The notes beneath the pieces are model-generated. The model worked only from the letters and a program-made list of their open reading frames with translations. It was not told the DNA's origin and did not search any database. Of a stretch of DNA of 64,000 bases, positions 35,706 to 47,378 are shown piece by piece. The position numbers and the translations under genes were made by a program. The first letter of the stretch is position 1. Each line of letters opens with the position of its first letter. The DNA is from Dasypus novemcinctus (Eukaryota; Chordata; Mammalia; Cingulata; Dasypodidae), in NCBI RefSeq assembly GCF_030445035.2, contig NC_080673.1:156422216-156486215 (forward strand), given 5' to 3'.

Positions 35706-36011
35706 AGGCACTGGATGTGGCTCAGGCACATGGGAGGTTCTGGGTTTGGTTCCTGGTGCCTCCTAGAGAGAAACAAAACAAACAAGCAAACAAATGAAAA
35801 AAACAATTCAAGGGAGCTGATGTGGTGCTGTGACTACAGTGGTTGAGCCTCAGCCTTCCACATATGAGGTCCCAGTTTTAATTCCCAATCCCAGTAACTC
35901 AAAAAAAAAAAAAAAAAGCCAGAAGACAATGGAATGATTTCTTCAACGTGCTGACAGAAAATACCTCTCATTCCTAGCACACTAAACCTAATAGAAAATT
36001 TTCTTAAAAAA
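35706..36011 (+). mobile_element. Composite insertion: two SINEs plus L1-like segment
   Basis: Enclosed by a perfect 14-bp TSD, AAAAAGGCAAACCT (35692-35705 and 36012-36025). Contents: SINE unit 1 (35706-35812), SINE unit 2 (35815-35918, poly(A) tail), then ~85 bases ('cagaagacaatggaatgatttcttcaacgtgctgacagaaaa') that resemble L1 ORF1 C-terminal coding sequence, and a terminal A run. Confidence 0.8.
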
Positions 36012-36025
36012 AAAAAGGCAAACCT

Positions 36026-36525
36026 GGTGTGTTGTGTTTTTTATTTAAAGCCGTCATTGGTTTTCTACTGCTCTTTAAATAAAGACCTATTAGGCACTTG
36101 GTGCTTTTAACTTTGCCTCTTTCTCCAACATGCCGCTTACCTCTCCCTGCTTCAAGTTGTATTTTCCAGGCACACTGTCCTTCTTTCAGGGCCATGAAGG
36201 TGTCACACATGCTGTGCCTTCTCCCTGAAATATTTCCCTCTTCCTACTTCACCAAGTCAATTCATATTCCTGTTTCAGGCCTTGTCAAAGAATATTTCCT
36301 CAGGGAAATTTTCCTGACTTCCCCACCTGCCTCCAGTCTCGATTACTACTTGCAGTTTTCAACATCCTGTACAGTTCCTTCATAGCATTTATTGTAATTT
36401 CTAATTATGCGTCTATGAGTTTATTATACCATAAGCTCCATGAGGACAGGGACAATGTCTATCTTGCTAGCCATTATGGTCCCCAAGCATAGCATAGTGC
36501 AGGACATATTCTAGATATTCGAGCA
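36026..36525 (+). mobile_element. L2 LINE 3' end (right part)
   Basis: Resumes L2 after the composite insertion ('gccgtcattggttttctactgctctttaaataaagacc') and runs to the L2 terminus ('gctccatgaggacagggacaatgtctatcttgc'). Confidence 0.85.
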
Positions 36526-36559
36526 GGAAAAAAAAAAAAAGATTGAGGGTTATATAAAC

Positions 36560-36619
36560 CAGGGATCAACACACTATGTGGCCCACAGGTTAAATCTGAA
36601 ATGACACCTATTCTTTTTT
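36560..36619 (+). mobile_element. hAT-type DNA transposon, left part
   Basis: Starts CAGGGATCAACACACTATG, the terminal repeat of a MER/Charlie-type hAT element ('caggggtcggcaaactatggcccgcgggccaaatc'). It is cut at ~36619 by the large L1 and continues at 45243. Confidence 0.8.
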
Positions 36620-37559
36620 TAATTATTATTTATTTATTTATTTATTTAATGTATTTTTTAAAAATTCAAGTTGGTCATTCATACATGAACATGCATAAAC
36701 AATAAGTATATGGTAATGATTGTGGACTTACAAAATAAACATATATAACATCATACAGGGGTCTCATACATCACCCCTCTACTAATACTTTGAATTGTTG
36801 TGAAAATTTTGTTACAGCTATGCAAGAACATAGTCAAACCCACACTATTTAAAAAATATATGTTTTCTTATAGAGTTTGTGAACTTGCAAAACAATCATA
36901 CACATGTGTAGAATTCCCATACAACATTCCTTCACCAACACACCACACTGTGGTGGTACATTTGTTACAGATTATGAGATAATGTCACCAGATTATTACC
37001 ACCAACCATGGTCCAAAGAGTACATTTGGCACACTTTTTCCATACACCTCCATTATCAACACAGTACATCTTTGGCATTGATGAAAGAATATTATAATAT
37101 TGCTATTAACCACAGTCTATAGGTCACACCAGTTGTAGTTTCCCCATGCTTCTCCACATTCTCACCACCCTGTAATAGTGATGTATATCTGCTCTAGCTT
37201 ACAGAAGGACATTCTTGCATTTGTACCCTCAACCACAATTCTCCTCCACCTCTGGATTTGTGTTATTCTTTAGCTTTCTTTCAATTGACATTTACTTCCC
37301 CAGGCTACCCTTTTCAGCCACTAGCCTATTTATAAAGCAGTGGCTACTCACTATAATGTGTTACCATCACCTCTAACCATTTCCACACTTTTAAAGTCTA
37401 ATTAAAACTTCTACATATGTTAAGCCCTCGGTAGTTCCTTCTCAACCCTCCTCTTATCTCCTAATAACCTATACTCTAGGTTTTAACTCCATGTGTTTAT
37501 TCTTCATATTTAGTTCATATTAATTAGACCACGAATATTTGTCCTTTTGTGTTTGGCTT

Positions 37560-40500
37560 ACTTTGCTTAGTAAAATGTCTTCAAGATTCATCCATGCTAT
37601 CATATGTGCCCCAATTTCATTTCTTTTTACTGAAGCATAGTATTCAATAGTATGTATATACCACATTTTGTTTAATCATTTATTGGTTAATGGACACTTG
37701 GTTGTTTTCAACTTTTGGCAATTGTGAATAATGCTGCTATGACCATTGGTAGGTAGATGTCTGTTCATGTCATAGTTTTTAGTTCTTCTGGATATATTCC
37801 TAGTAAAGGAATTGCTGGATCATATGGCAGTTCTATATTTAGTTTCCTGAAGAACCACCAAACTCTCTTCCAGAAAGCCTGCACCATTTAACAATCCCAC
37901 TGACAGTGAAGAAGTGTTCCTATTTATCCACATCCTCTCCAGCACTTATTGTCTGTTTTTTTAATAATGGCCATTCTATGTGGTGTTAGATGATATCTCA
38001 TTGTTGTTTTGATTTGCATTTCCTAATAGCTAGTGATATGGAACATTTTTTTTCTGTGCTTTTTGGACATTTGTATTTCCTCTTTGGAGAAATGTCTGTT
38101 TAAACCTTTTGTCAAATTTTAAATTGGATTGCTTTCTCTTTTATTATTGAATTGTATGATCTCTTTATATAGAATGGAAATCAAACCCTTATTGGAGTGT
38201 GGTTTTCAAATATTTTCTCCCATTGAGTGGGAGATCACCTTCATGATGAAGTCCTTTGAATCACAGAAGTGTTTAAGTTTGAAGAGGTTCCATTTAACCA
38301 TGTTTTCTTTCATTGCTCATGCTTTCAGTGTAAGGTTTAAGAGTCTACCACTTACTGCCAGGTCTTCAAAATGTTTCCCTAAATTTTCTTCTAGGAGCTT
38401 TATGGTACTTGGTTTTTTATTTAGGTCTTTGATCCATTTTGAGTTAATTTTTGTATAAAATATGAAATAGGGGTCTTCTTTCTTTCTTTTGGCTATGGAT
38501 ATCCAGTTCTCCCAGCAACATTTGACAGACTATTCTGTCCCAGCTGGGTGCTTGACAGGCTTGTCAAAAATCACTTGGCCATAGATGTGAGGGGCTGTTT
38601 CTGAACTCTCAGTTCAGTTCCATTGGTCTATGTGTCTATCTTTATGCCAATACCATGCTATTTTTACCACTGTAGCTAGGTAATATGATCGAAAGGCTGA
38701 AAGTGAGAGTCCTCCAACTTCACTTTTCTTTTTTAAGATATTTCTAGCTATTTGGGGCTTCTTACCGTTCCAGATAAATATGATAATTGTGTTTTCCTTT
38801 TGTTTAAAAAATGCTGGTGGAATTTTTATTGGGATTGCAATTGAATCTGTATATCAATTTGGGTAGAATTGACACCATAATGATATTTAGTCTTCCAATC
38901 CATAAGCACGGAATGTTCTTCCAATTATTTAGGTCTTTTAAAATTTCTTTTAGCAATGCATTTTAGTTTTCTGAATACAAGTGCTTTACATCCTTGGTTA
39001 AGTTTATCTCTAAATATTTGATTCCTTTAGTTGCTATTGTAAATGGAATTTTTTCCTTGGCTTCCTCCTCAGATTGCACATTATCAGTGTATAGAAACAC
39101 CACTGATTTTTGCATATTGATCCTGTATCCTGACACTCTACTGACATCATTTATTAGCTCTAGCAGTGTTGTTATTTTGGGGGGACTTTCCAGATATAGC
39201 ATCATATCATCTGCAAATCATCGATGTTTTACTTCTTCCTTTCCAATTTGGATGCCTTTTATTTCTTTTCCTTGCCTGATTGCTGTGGCTAGAACCTCTA
39301 GCTCTATGTTGAACAACAGTGGTGACAATGGGCATCCTTGTATTGTCCCTGATCTCAATGAGAAAACTCTTAAGTCTTTCACCATTTAGTACAATGTTAG
39401 GTGTGAGTTTTTCATATATGGTCTTTATCATGTTCAGAAAGTTTCCTTCAATTCCTATCTTTTGTAGTATTTTTATCAAGAAAGGATGCTGTATTTTGTC
39501 AAATGCCTTTCTTTTTTTTTTCATTTATTTTTTTATTGACTTTGTAATAATATTACATTAAAAAAATATATATATGAGGTCCCATTGAACCCTACCACCC
39601 CCACCCCACCTCTCCCCCCCCCCCCCCCCCAGCAACACTCCCTCCCATCATCATGGCACATCCATTGCATTTGGCAAGTACATCTCTGGGCACCGCTGCA
39701 CCCCATGGTCAACGGTCCACACCATGGCCCACACTCTCCCCCATTCCATCCAGTGGGCCCTGTGAGGATTTACAATGTCCGGTGATTGCCCCTGAAGCAA
39801 CATCCAGGGCAGCTCCATGTCCCAATAAGATCATGTGATTTTTCTTCTTTGATTTATTAATGTGGTGTATTATGTTGATTGATTTTCTTGTGTTGAACCA
39901 TGCTTGCATGCCTGGTATAAAACCCACTTGATCATGATGAATAATTCTTTTAAGGTGTTGCTGGATTTGATTCACAAGTATTTTATTGAGGATTTTTGCA
40001 TCTGTATTTATTAGAGATATGGGTCTGTAATTTTCTTTTTTAGTAATATCTTTATCTAGCTTTGGTATTAGGGTAACATTGGCTTTATAGAATAAGTTTG
40101 GTAGTGTTCCTTCTTGTTCAATTTTTTTGAAGAGTTTGAGTAAGATTGGTATTAAATCTTTGAATGCTTGGTAGAACTCACCTGTGAAACCATCTGGTCC
40201 TGGGCTTTTCATTTTGGGGAGCTGTTTGATGACTGTTTCAATTTCTTTATTTGTGATTGGCTTGTTGAGGTCTTCTATTTCTATTAGGGTCAGTGTAGTT
40301 TGTTTGTACATTCCTAGGAATTTTTCCATTTCATTTACATTTTCTAGTTTTTGGCATAAAGTTGTTCATAGTATGATCTCTTTCATTTCTGTAGGGTTAG
40401 TAGTAACATCTCTATTTTCATTTTTTATTTCATTTATTTGAGTCTTCTTTCTTTTTTTCTTAGTCAGTTTAGCTAAGAGTTTGTTGATTTTGTTAATCTT

Positions 40501-41640
40501 CTCAAAGAACCAGCTTTTGGTTTGTGAATTCTATTTTGTTGTTGCTGTTGTTTGCAATTTCATTTATTTCTCCTTTGATCTTTGTTATTTCATTCCTTCT
40601 ACTTGCTTTGGGATAAGTTTGCTGTTATTTTTCTAGTTCCTCCAGCTGTGTAGTTAGGTCATTGATTTTAGCTCTTTCTTCTTTTTTAATGTAAGCATTG
40701 AGAGCTATAAATTTTCTTCTCAACATTGCCTTTGTTGCATCCCATAGATTCTGATATGTTATATTCTCATTGTCATTCATCTTGAGATATTTATTGACTT
40801 CTCTTGAAATTTTTTCTCTCACCCACTGATTATTTAAGAGTGAGTTGTTTAATCTCCATATATATGTGAATTTTTCCTTTTTCTGCCACTTGTTGATTTT
40901 CAACTTTATTCAATTATGATCAGCAAAAGTGCTTTGTATAATTTTGATTTTGGTGAATGTTGAGATCTGCTTTGTGATGCAACATATGGTCTATCCTAGA
41001 AAAAAGATCCATGAGCACTTGAAAAGAATGTATATTTTGCAGTTTTGGGGTGCAATATTCTGTATATGTCTATTAGGTTTAGTCCATTTATTGTATTATT
41101 CAAGCTCAGTTTCTTTATTCATCCTCAGCCCAGATGTCCTATCCAATGTTTTAGTGGTGTATTAAAGTGTTCAACTATTATTGTAGTGATGTCTATTTCT
41201 CCCTTCAGTTTTGTCAGTGTTTGCCCCATGTATCGTGGGGTATCCTGGTTAGGTACATATACAGTTATGACTGTTATTTCTTCCTGGTGAATCATCCCTT
41301 TTATTAATGTGTAATGTCCTTTCTTGTCTCTAATAACAGTGTTGCTTTTAAAGTCTATATCATCTGATATAAGTATAGTTACCCCAGTTTTTTTTGGTTA
41401 CTGCAAGCGTAGAATATATTTTTCCAACCTTTCACTTTCAATCTATTGGTATCCTTGGATCTAAGGTGAGTCTCTGGCAGACAGCATATAAATGGCTCAA
41501 ATTTTCTTATTCATTTTGCCAGTCTGTGTCTTTTGATTGGGGAGTTTAATGCATTAGCATTCAATGTTATAATTTTAAAGGCAATTTTTGTTTCATCCAT
41601 TTTGATCTTTGTGTTTTATCTGTCATTTTATTTTTGACAC
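37560..41640 (-). pseudogene. L1 ORF2 remnant
   Basis: Minus-strand ORF2 in pieces. The best piece is 40329-39830, with RT blocks including [30 protein letters not shown] and [21 protein letters not shown] second piece (39524-39210) continues KAFDKIQHPFLIKILQKIGI. Upstream, 40903-40625 is endonuclease/linker sequence. These are interrupted by stops and by the insertion at 39517-39830. Not functional. Confidence 0.88.
39517..39830 (-). mobile_element. Young L1 3'-end insertion within the L1
   Basis: Within the ORF2 reverse-transcriptase region, ~310 bases of L1 3'UTR in antisense: T-rich start, ATATATATATG, a 17-C run (39614-39630), then 'catggtcaacggtccacaccatggccc'. After it ORF2 resumes with 'gatcatgtgatttttcttc'. 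A short stretch of ORF2 appears missing, so no clean TSD. Confidence 0.8.
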
Positions 41641-41749
41641 TTCTAGTTACTGATAGTCATCATCTCTAGACTCTTCCAATTCTCTCTCCTCTGTCTTTTC
41701 TTTTCAAACTGTAACACTCCCTGTAATATTTCCTGCAAAGCTGGTCTTT

Positions 41750-43100
41750 TTTTTTAATAAATGCTCTCATTTTCTATTTCTCTGTGAATATTCTAATCTT
41801 GCCCTCATTTTTGAAAGATAAGCTTGCTGGATATAAAATTCTTGGCTGGCATTTTTTCTCTAGCAGTAACTTAAATATATCTACCACTACCTTCTTGCCT
41901 CCATGGTTTCTGTTGAGAAATTGGCACTTAATATTATTGGGTATTCCTTATATGTTATGCATTGCTTTTCTCTTGCTGCTCTCAGAATTCTCTCTTTGTC
42001 TTTGGCATTTGACATTCTGATTAGTATGTGTCTCAGAGTTGGTCTATTCAGATTTATTCAGATGGGATTGCTTCTTGGACATGGATATCTATGTCCTTCA
42101 ATAGGGCTAGGAACTTTTTTTTTTTTAAGATTTATTTATTTCTCTCCCCTTCCCCCCCACCCCCACCCTAGTTGTCTGTTCTCTGTGTCTATTTGCTGCG
42201 TCTTCTTTGTCTGCTTCTGTTGTTGTCATCAGCATGGGAGTGTGTGCAGCACCATTCCTGGGCAGGCTGCTCTTTCTTTCACGCTGGGCGGCTCTCCTCA
42301 CAGGGTGCACTCCTTGTGCTTGGGGCTCCCCTACATGGCGACACCCCTGCGTGGCATGGCACTCCTTGTGTGCATCAGCACTGCGCATAGGCCAGCTCCA
42401 CACAGGTCAAGGAGGCCCAGGGTTTGAACCATGGACTTCCCATGTGGTAGACGGATGCCCTAACCCCTGGACCAAGTCTGCCACAGGGCAAGGAAATTTT
42501 ACACTATTTCTTCAGATTTTCCTTCTGTCCCGTTTCCCTTCTCTTTTCCTTCTGGGATACCCATGACATGTATGTATTCATGCCTCTTGCTGTCATTTAG
42601 TTCCCTGAAACTCTGTTCAATTTTTTCCATTTTTTTCTTCATCCATTCTTTCGTGTGTTCACTTTCAGAGGCCATGTCTTTGAGCTTACTGATCCTTTCT
42701 TCTGCTTCCTCAAATCTGATGTTATATGCCTCCAGTGTATTTTTAATTTCATGTATTGTACCTCTAATTACCATAAGATCTGCTATTTTTCTATGTATGC
42801 TTTCAAATTCTTCTTTGTGCTCCCTCAGTGTCTTCTTAATATACTTAATCTCATTAGCTATCTCACTGAATTTATTAAGGAATTTGTTTGAACATCTATG
42901 ATTAGTTGTCTCAACTCCTTTATTTCATCTGCAGGCTTCTTTCATTCCTTTAACTGGGCCATATTTTCCTGTTTCTTGGTATGGATTGCAATTTTTTGTT
43001 GGTATTTTCAAATCTGGTTTGCTATATATTTTTTTCTGGGTGCAGTTTCTCCCTTTAGTTTAGGGTTTCTTGCCTTTTCTCCCTTGCTCATTGTGTAGTA
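41750..43100 (-). pseudogene. L1 ORF1 remnant
   Basis: Minus-strand ORF1 split by a SINE. 42774-42499 encodes coiled coil (EERISKLKDM...KMEKIEQSFRELND) running into the RRM start (YIHVMGIPEGKEKGNGTEGK). The C-terminal part (42110-41760) follows beyond the SINE and is decayed. ORF1p is the L1 RNA-binding trimer; this copy is dead. Confidence 0.85.
42114..42484 (-). mobile_element. DAS-SINE inside L1 ORF1
   Basis: Antisense SINE from TTTAAGATTTATTTATTTC to '...aagtctgcc'. TSD AGGGCTAGGAA (42103-42113) versus AGGGCAAGGAA (42485-42495), one mismatch. Confidence 0.93.
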
Positions 43101-43259
43101 GGAGTTGAGGATGTAGTTGGTGTTGTAAGCTATGGATACTGAAGCTGCCCACCTTGCCCCAGAAATTGATCAAGCGCCTCCCACCTTTCTCCTCTATCAA
43201 GGTTAGGGACAGAGCTGCTGCTCTGTATAAGACTCCAAGTTGGGCAGGACAAGACTGTC

Positions 43260-44130
43260 TGCAGTGGCTTGGAGTGACTGATGAAGCATCACATCCTTTC
43301 CTCCCCTACCTTGGGCAGGGATGGAGTTATAGTTGTGGGCAGCAATCTATGCTTTGTGGGTCCAAAATGACTATAGTTGCCTAGATAAACTGACATAGCA
43401 CCAGACCCCCTCCCTGCCAGGGATGGGAATGGACCCTCTGGAGTAATCCATGTGGGCCAAATATGCCTGCAGTTGCCCTGAGAGGCTGAGGGAGTACTGT
43501 CCCTTCTGCTCTTTAGAGGGTAGGAACGGAACCACCAACACTCAACAGTTCAGTCCCTGTAGGGTGAAAGTACCCACCATTGCCCAGAGAGGCTGAGGAA
43601 ACACCAGCCCCCTCCTATCCTGTTGGGTTGTGGAGATGGTTCTACAAGCGCCTAGCAGTTCAGTCCCTGGAGACCAAAAGTAACCGCTGTTGTCCAGAGA
43701 GGCTGTGGAGACACCAGACCCCTCCTATCCTATTGGGGATGGAGATGGATCTGTAGGCACCCAACAGTCCAGTCCATGTAGGCTGAAAATATATGCCATT
43801 GCCTAGAAAGGCTGTGGAAACACCAGTCCCCTCCTTTCCTGTTGGGGGGTGAGGATGGTTCCACAAGTACCCACCAGTCCAGGCTGTGTGGGCCAAAGGT
43901 TCCTGCAGTTACCCAGAGAGGCTGGGCAAACACAGTCTATCTCTTGTCCCATTGGGGGTTGGGGTGGAGCCATAGGTGCCCAAAGTCTGGGTTTGTGAAA
44001 GGCAAAAGTGCCTGTAGTTACCCTGAGAGGCTGAGGGATCATCAGCCCCCTTCTATCCTCTGAGGGGACAGAAGTAGAGATGGACTCGAAGGTACTCAAC
44101 AAACCAATTTGTGTAGGCTGAAAGCACCTG
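43260..44130 (-). repeat. ~110-bp tandem monomers in L1 5'UTR
   Basis: The block 'cccagagaggctgnggaaacaccag' recurs at about 43476, 43582, 43692, 43802, 43912 and 44021, spacing 106-110 bases, with more diverged copies near 43376 and 43259. Between blocks each unit carries 'cagtcca...gtaggctgaaag'. Confidence 0.88.
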
Positions 44131-44199
44131 CTGAGGATACCCAGCTCCTCTTTTATGCTGTTGGGGTACCAGGATGCAGCCCCAGGTGACCGACCATTC

Positions 44200-45010
44200 A
44201 GTCTGTGCCAACAGGGAGCAGTTGTCTGGAGAGCCTGGTGTAGGTCCTGCCAGCTTCCTCTCTGACATAGGTAGGGCTGGAGCTTAGGCTAGGGCTGCAG
44301 TCCAATCTTGGCATTTGGCAGAAAGAAGCCAGTCCCTAACTTCACTGGATTTTCATTCAGCCAGGCTTCCCCACATGCGGGGGTGGGGGTGGAGGTGGGG
44401 GGCAGAGGGGCGCAGAGTCAAAACGGCGGCTACCCATCTCTTTTCAGCTTGGACAGGCTCAAACCCTAACTGTTTCTAGGATTATACTTTAGCCAGTTGA
44501 GCCCACTAATCAGTAGCTGAAGTTGGTGGACAACTGTCTCTTCCTCCACCATTTATGGGAAATGGAGCTTCTAACTCCAGTCATGAAATAGTTCCTGAGG
44601 CAGCTTGCATCACTATAGAGTAGGATAGGCACTGACCTCTGCGATGTGGCTTGCAGTTTCCCAGAGAGGTGGTGCATGTCTCCCTAGCTTCCTCCCTGCT
44701 GTAAATGGAGCTGGGGTTTAGGCTAGAGCTGCAATCTGATCTGGGTGGAAAGAAGCCGGTCCCTACCAGCACTGTGATTTTCAATCAGCCCCACTTACCC
44801 TCACACCAGGAGTGGAGTCAAAATGGCAGTTACGCGTCTCTTTCTGACTTGGACAGGCTCAAAGTTTAACTGTTCCAAGGATTATACTTTAGCCTGCCAT
44901 ATTTACTAATCAGTACCTGAAGTCGGTGCCACACCGTTTCTTCCTGCCCCATTTTTGGGAAATGGAGCTTCCAACTCCAGCCACAGAATAGCTCCAAAGG
45001 TGTCTGCACA
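44200..45010 (-). repeat. Two ~400-bp tandem units in L1 5'UTR
   Basis: GAGTCA at 44415 and 44815, GGACAGGCTC at 44451 and 44851, and AATGGAGCTT at 44561 and 44961 are each exactly 400 bases apart. The units extend left to the 'ggcttaggct...agagctgcaatct' block (44287 and 44721), with a 34-base insertion in the left copy. Confidence 0.9.
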
Positions 45011-45242
45011 TGGCACCAACTTTCATGGTGCGGAGGGCTCTACTCATGAATCCTCTCTGCAGATGGGCAGTCTCCTCCTTCCATACTTTTCAAGGATGTT
45101 GCATGATACTCTTCTGGTCTCCTGGGGCCCCCAAACAGGTGTTTTAGATAGCTCAGGGTGATTATTAACTGCCCTGTAGCTCGAGCTGACTCTAGAAGCT
45201 CCTTATTCTGCTGCCATTTTAGTTGTCTAACCCCACTCCCAC

Positions 45243-45533
45243 CACCTGTTTTTGTATGACTGGCAAATTAAGAATTGTTTTTACATTTTCAAATGGTTGA
45301 AAAAAAATCAAAAGAATACTAGTATTTCATGATATATGAAAATTAAATGAAATTCAATTTCAGTGTCCAAAGTTTTATTGGAATGTAGTCTAACTCATTT
45401 GTTTAAGTATTGTCTATGGCTGCTTTTGTGCTACAATGGCAGGGTTAAGTAGTTGGCAACCGAAAACATATGACCCACAAAATAAAAAATATTTACTATC
45501 TGGTCCTGTACAGAAAACGTATTTTGACCCTTG
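45243..45533 (+). mobile_element. hAT-type DNA transposon, right part
   Basis: Continues the element of 36560: 'caaagttttattggaatgtagtctaactcatttgtttaagtattgtctatggctgcttttgtgctacaatggcagg' to 'tatctggtcctgtacagaaaacg...gacccttg'. This is the internal body of a CAGGGGTCGGCAAAC-type hAT element. Confidence 0.85.
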
Positions 45534-45539
45534 AGTAGA

Positions 45540-46520
45540 CAATAATTCTGGACTCCAGGGTTGTGTTCAAAAGCACCTACAGGTGGCCTTCCTCAATTCT
45601 ACAAGTTATTTATTTAGTGTGTTTAGTTGGTAGGATTAATTCAAGTTTCCTTTGTCCATTGTTTTTCTGCTTATCTCTTCACAAACAGAAAGCTCCTGAA
45701 GGAGTTGAGTCTGTATGATTGTATAATAACTGTTCCCCCTAACCCTTATCAGGTTTCCTAGTTCTTTGTATATTCCTTTTCAAAATGAGATAATGAGTTG
45801 ATATACAGTAGCAATAAATTTTTAAAAATGCCTAAATTTTTTATTTTTCTTCAACTCATAAACAGGGATTGGATTAAAAACTGCTTTCTGCTTTCTTTGA
45901 AAGGGACCATATCCCTTTCCAGTTACAGTCATGCTTACCAGATACTTTGAAATCACATTAAACAAGATTTTAAGATGGTTTTACAGTGATTTGACCGTAG
46001 CACTAGATGTACATCATTACAGTGACAGACTCTTCAGTTATTTAAATAGTAGGGTTATAATAACATAAAAACATAAATAGGTTATATAACATAAATAAAT
46101 AAGTAAATACAACATAAATTTAATATAAATAGGGTTATATATCATAAGAATTTCTCCTGTGACTTCATATAGCTCCTACTATCATGATCATAACTCAGGA
46201 TAGACACTATAGTATTCACTGTTAGGTGTCAGACATGTATCCTAAACTGTTGGAAGCTCAGAAAATAGATGTGCTATGTGGGTTAAAAAAAAAAAAAAAG
46301 AGCCCTTACATTAATATAACTTGGCTCATTGACAAACAATGGGAGAACTTCCTAGGTTTAAACAATGGTTTTTCAAAAGTGGCAAGCTTTCCAAAAGGAA
46401 AAGAGGAAATTCTACGAGACACGGTAGACACAAAAAGAAATTCAAGAGGTTTTTTTGCAAGGGACTCAAGAAACAATGAGCTTCTTTACGTATATTCTGG
46501 CAGGAAACCAGCAAAATAAT
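45540..46520. other. No recognised gene; low-complexity AT patches
   Basis: AT-rich sequence; 46060-46140 is a repeated ATAAATA/ACATAAATAG stretch. A short L2-like tail may lie at 45680-45790. Confidence 0.4.
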
Positions 46521-46527
46521 TAGTGAT

Positions 46528-46992
46528 TGTAGTGATTTGAAGCTGTGTGTATCCAAGTAAAACACGTTCTTGGATCTAATCTATTCCTATGGGTGTGGAC
46601 ACATTTTAAGTAGGACATTTTGATAAGGCTACTTCCTTTAAGGTGTGACCCATCTCAGTCAGAATGGGTCTTAATCCTTTTACTTGAATGCTTTATAGGA
46701 AAATGAAATTCTGACCCAGAGAGAGAGTCAGGGAAGCAAGAAGCTGAAATCAAGGAGCTGAAGTCAAGGGAACTCAGAACAGAAGGGAGGGAATTGCAGG
46801 CACACTGTGCCTTGCCATGTGGTAGAAGAGCCAGGAATCAGTGGGAGCCAGTCTTCGGGAAGAAAGCATCACCTTGATGATGGCTTGATCTGGACATTTT
46901 CCCAGACTAGCAAAAAGCAAATGAATTTCCATTGTTTAACCTGAACCATTTCATGACATTTGCTTGGAGCAGACTAGGAAATGAAAACAGTA
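46528..46992 (+). mobile_element. Solo LTR, xenarthran MaLR-like
   Basis: Starts TGTAGTGATTTGAAGC; direct repeats GTGAT lie at 46523-46527 and 46993-46997. Contains the family block 'cctatgggtgtggacacattttaagtaggac', and 3' 'tgatctggacattttcccagac' with 'tttccattgtttaacctgaaccatttcatgacatttgc'. No internal genes. Confidence 0.85.
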
Positions 46993-46997
46993 GTGAT

Positions 46998-47373
46998 GAT
47001 CTGAAGTTTGCCCATAAGTAGAGTGAAAAATCAACAAAAGTCAGATTTATTTATTTTTCCTCTCATGGACATGGGGACGGGGTTGCTTAGGAATATTCTC
47101 ATTTCTAAATCATCTTTAAAAACAGACAAAAAGAAGCATCAAATCAAGTAATGGTAAGTGAAAAGAGCATTCTAGACTCAACTGCAGGTCTGTGCAAGGT
47201 TTTCATAATGTGAAATGTATACAATTCATAAAAATTTCATTCTGAAGGTATAACCTTCCCAAGTTTTGGTTGTAAAATAGTCTTACTCTATGAAATAATG
47301 GGGAGAATAGAATGACATTTTACTTATCACTTATTTTTTATTCCTTTATTTTGCAGAACAACCAGTTAAGTCA
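46998..47373. other. No recognised feature
   Basis: AT-rich spacer between two solo LTRs. Confidence 0.4.
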
Positions 47374-47378
47374 GTGCC

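Larger units (their letters stand above)
36620..45242 (-). mobile_element. Full-length L1 LINE, decayed
   Basis: An ~8.6-kb antisense L1 (~7.9 kb without internal insertions), in minus-strand order: 5'UTR (45242-43110), ORF1 (~43100-41750), ORF2 (~41640-37560), 3'UTR (~37500-36620). The 5' end is the complement of 'ttagacaactaaaatggcagcagaataaggagcttctagag'. It split a hAT transposon, with an imperfect TSD CACCTATTCTT/CACCTGTTTTT at 36605 and 45243. Stops, frameshifts and two insertions make it inactive. Confidence 0.93.
43110..45242 (-). promoter_or_regulatory. L1 5'UTR with tandem repeats
   Basis: The ~2.1-kb GC-richer 5'UTR of the L1. It holds two repeat systems: ~110-bp units at ~43260-44130 and two ~400-bp units at ~44200-45010. 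In L1s, 5'UTRs carry the internal Pol II promoter, and tandem promoter monomers are known in rodents. Promoter activity here is inferred, not seen. Confidence 0.8.

Noticed and set aside
39614-39630. 17-C run as a regulatory G-tract
   Set aside because: Part of the inserted L1 3'UTR; likely a slippage-prone homopolymer.
43260-44130. CRISPR-like periodic array
   Set aside because: The 110-bp units diverge along their full length with no unique spacers, and lie in an L1 5'UTR in a mammalian genome.
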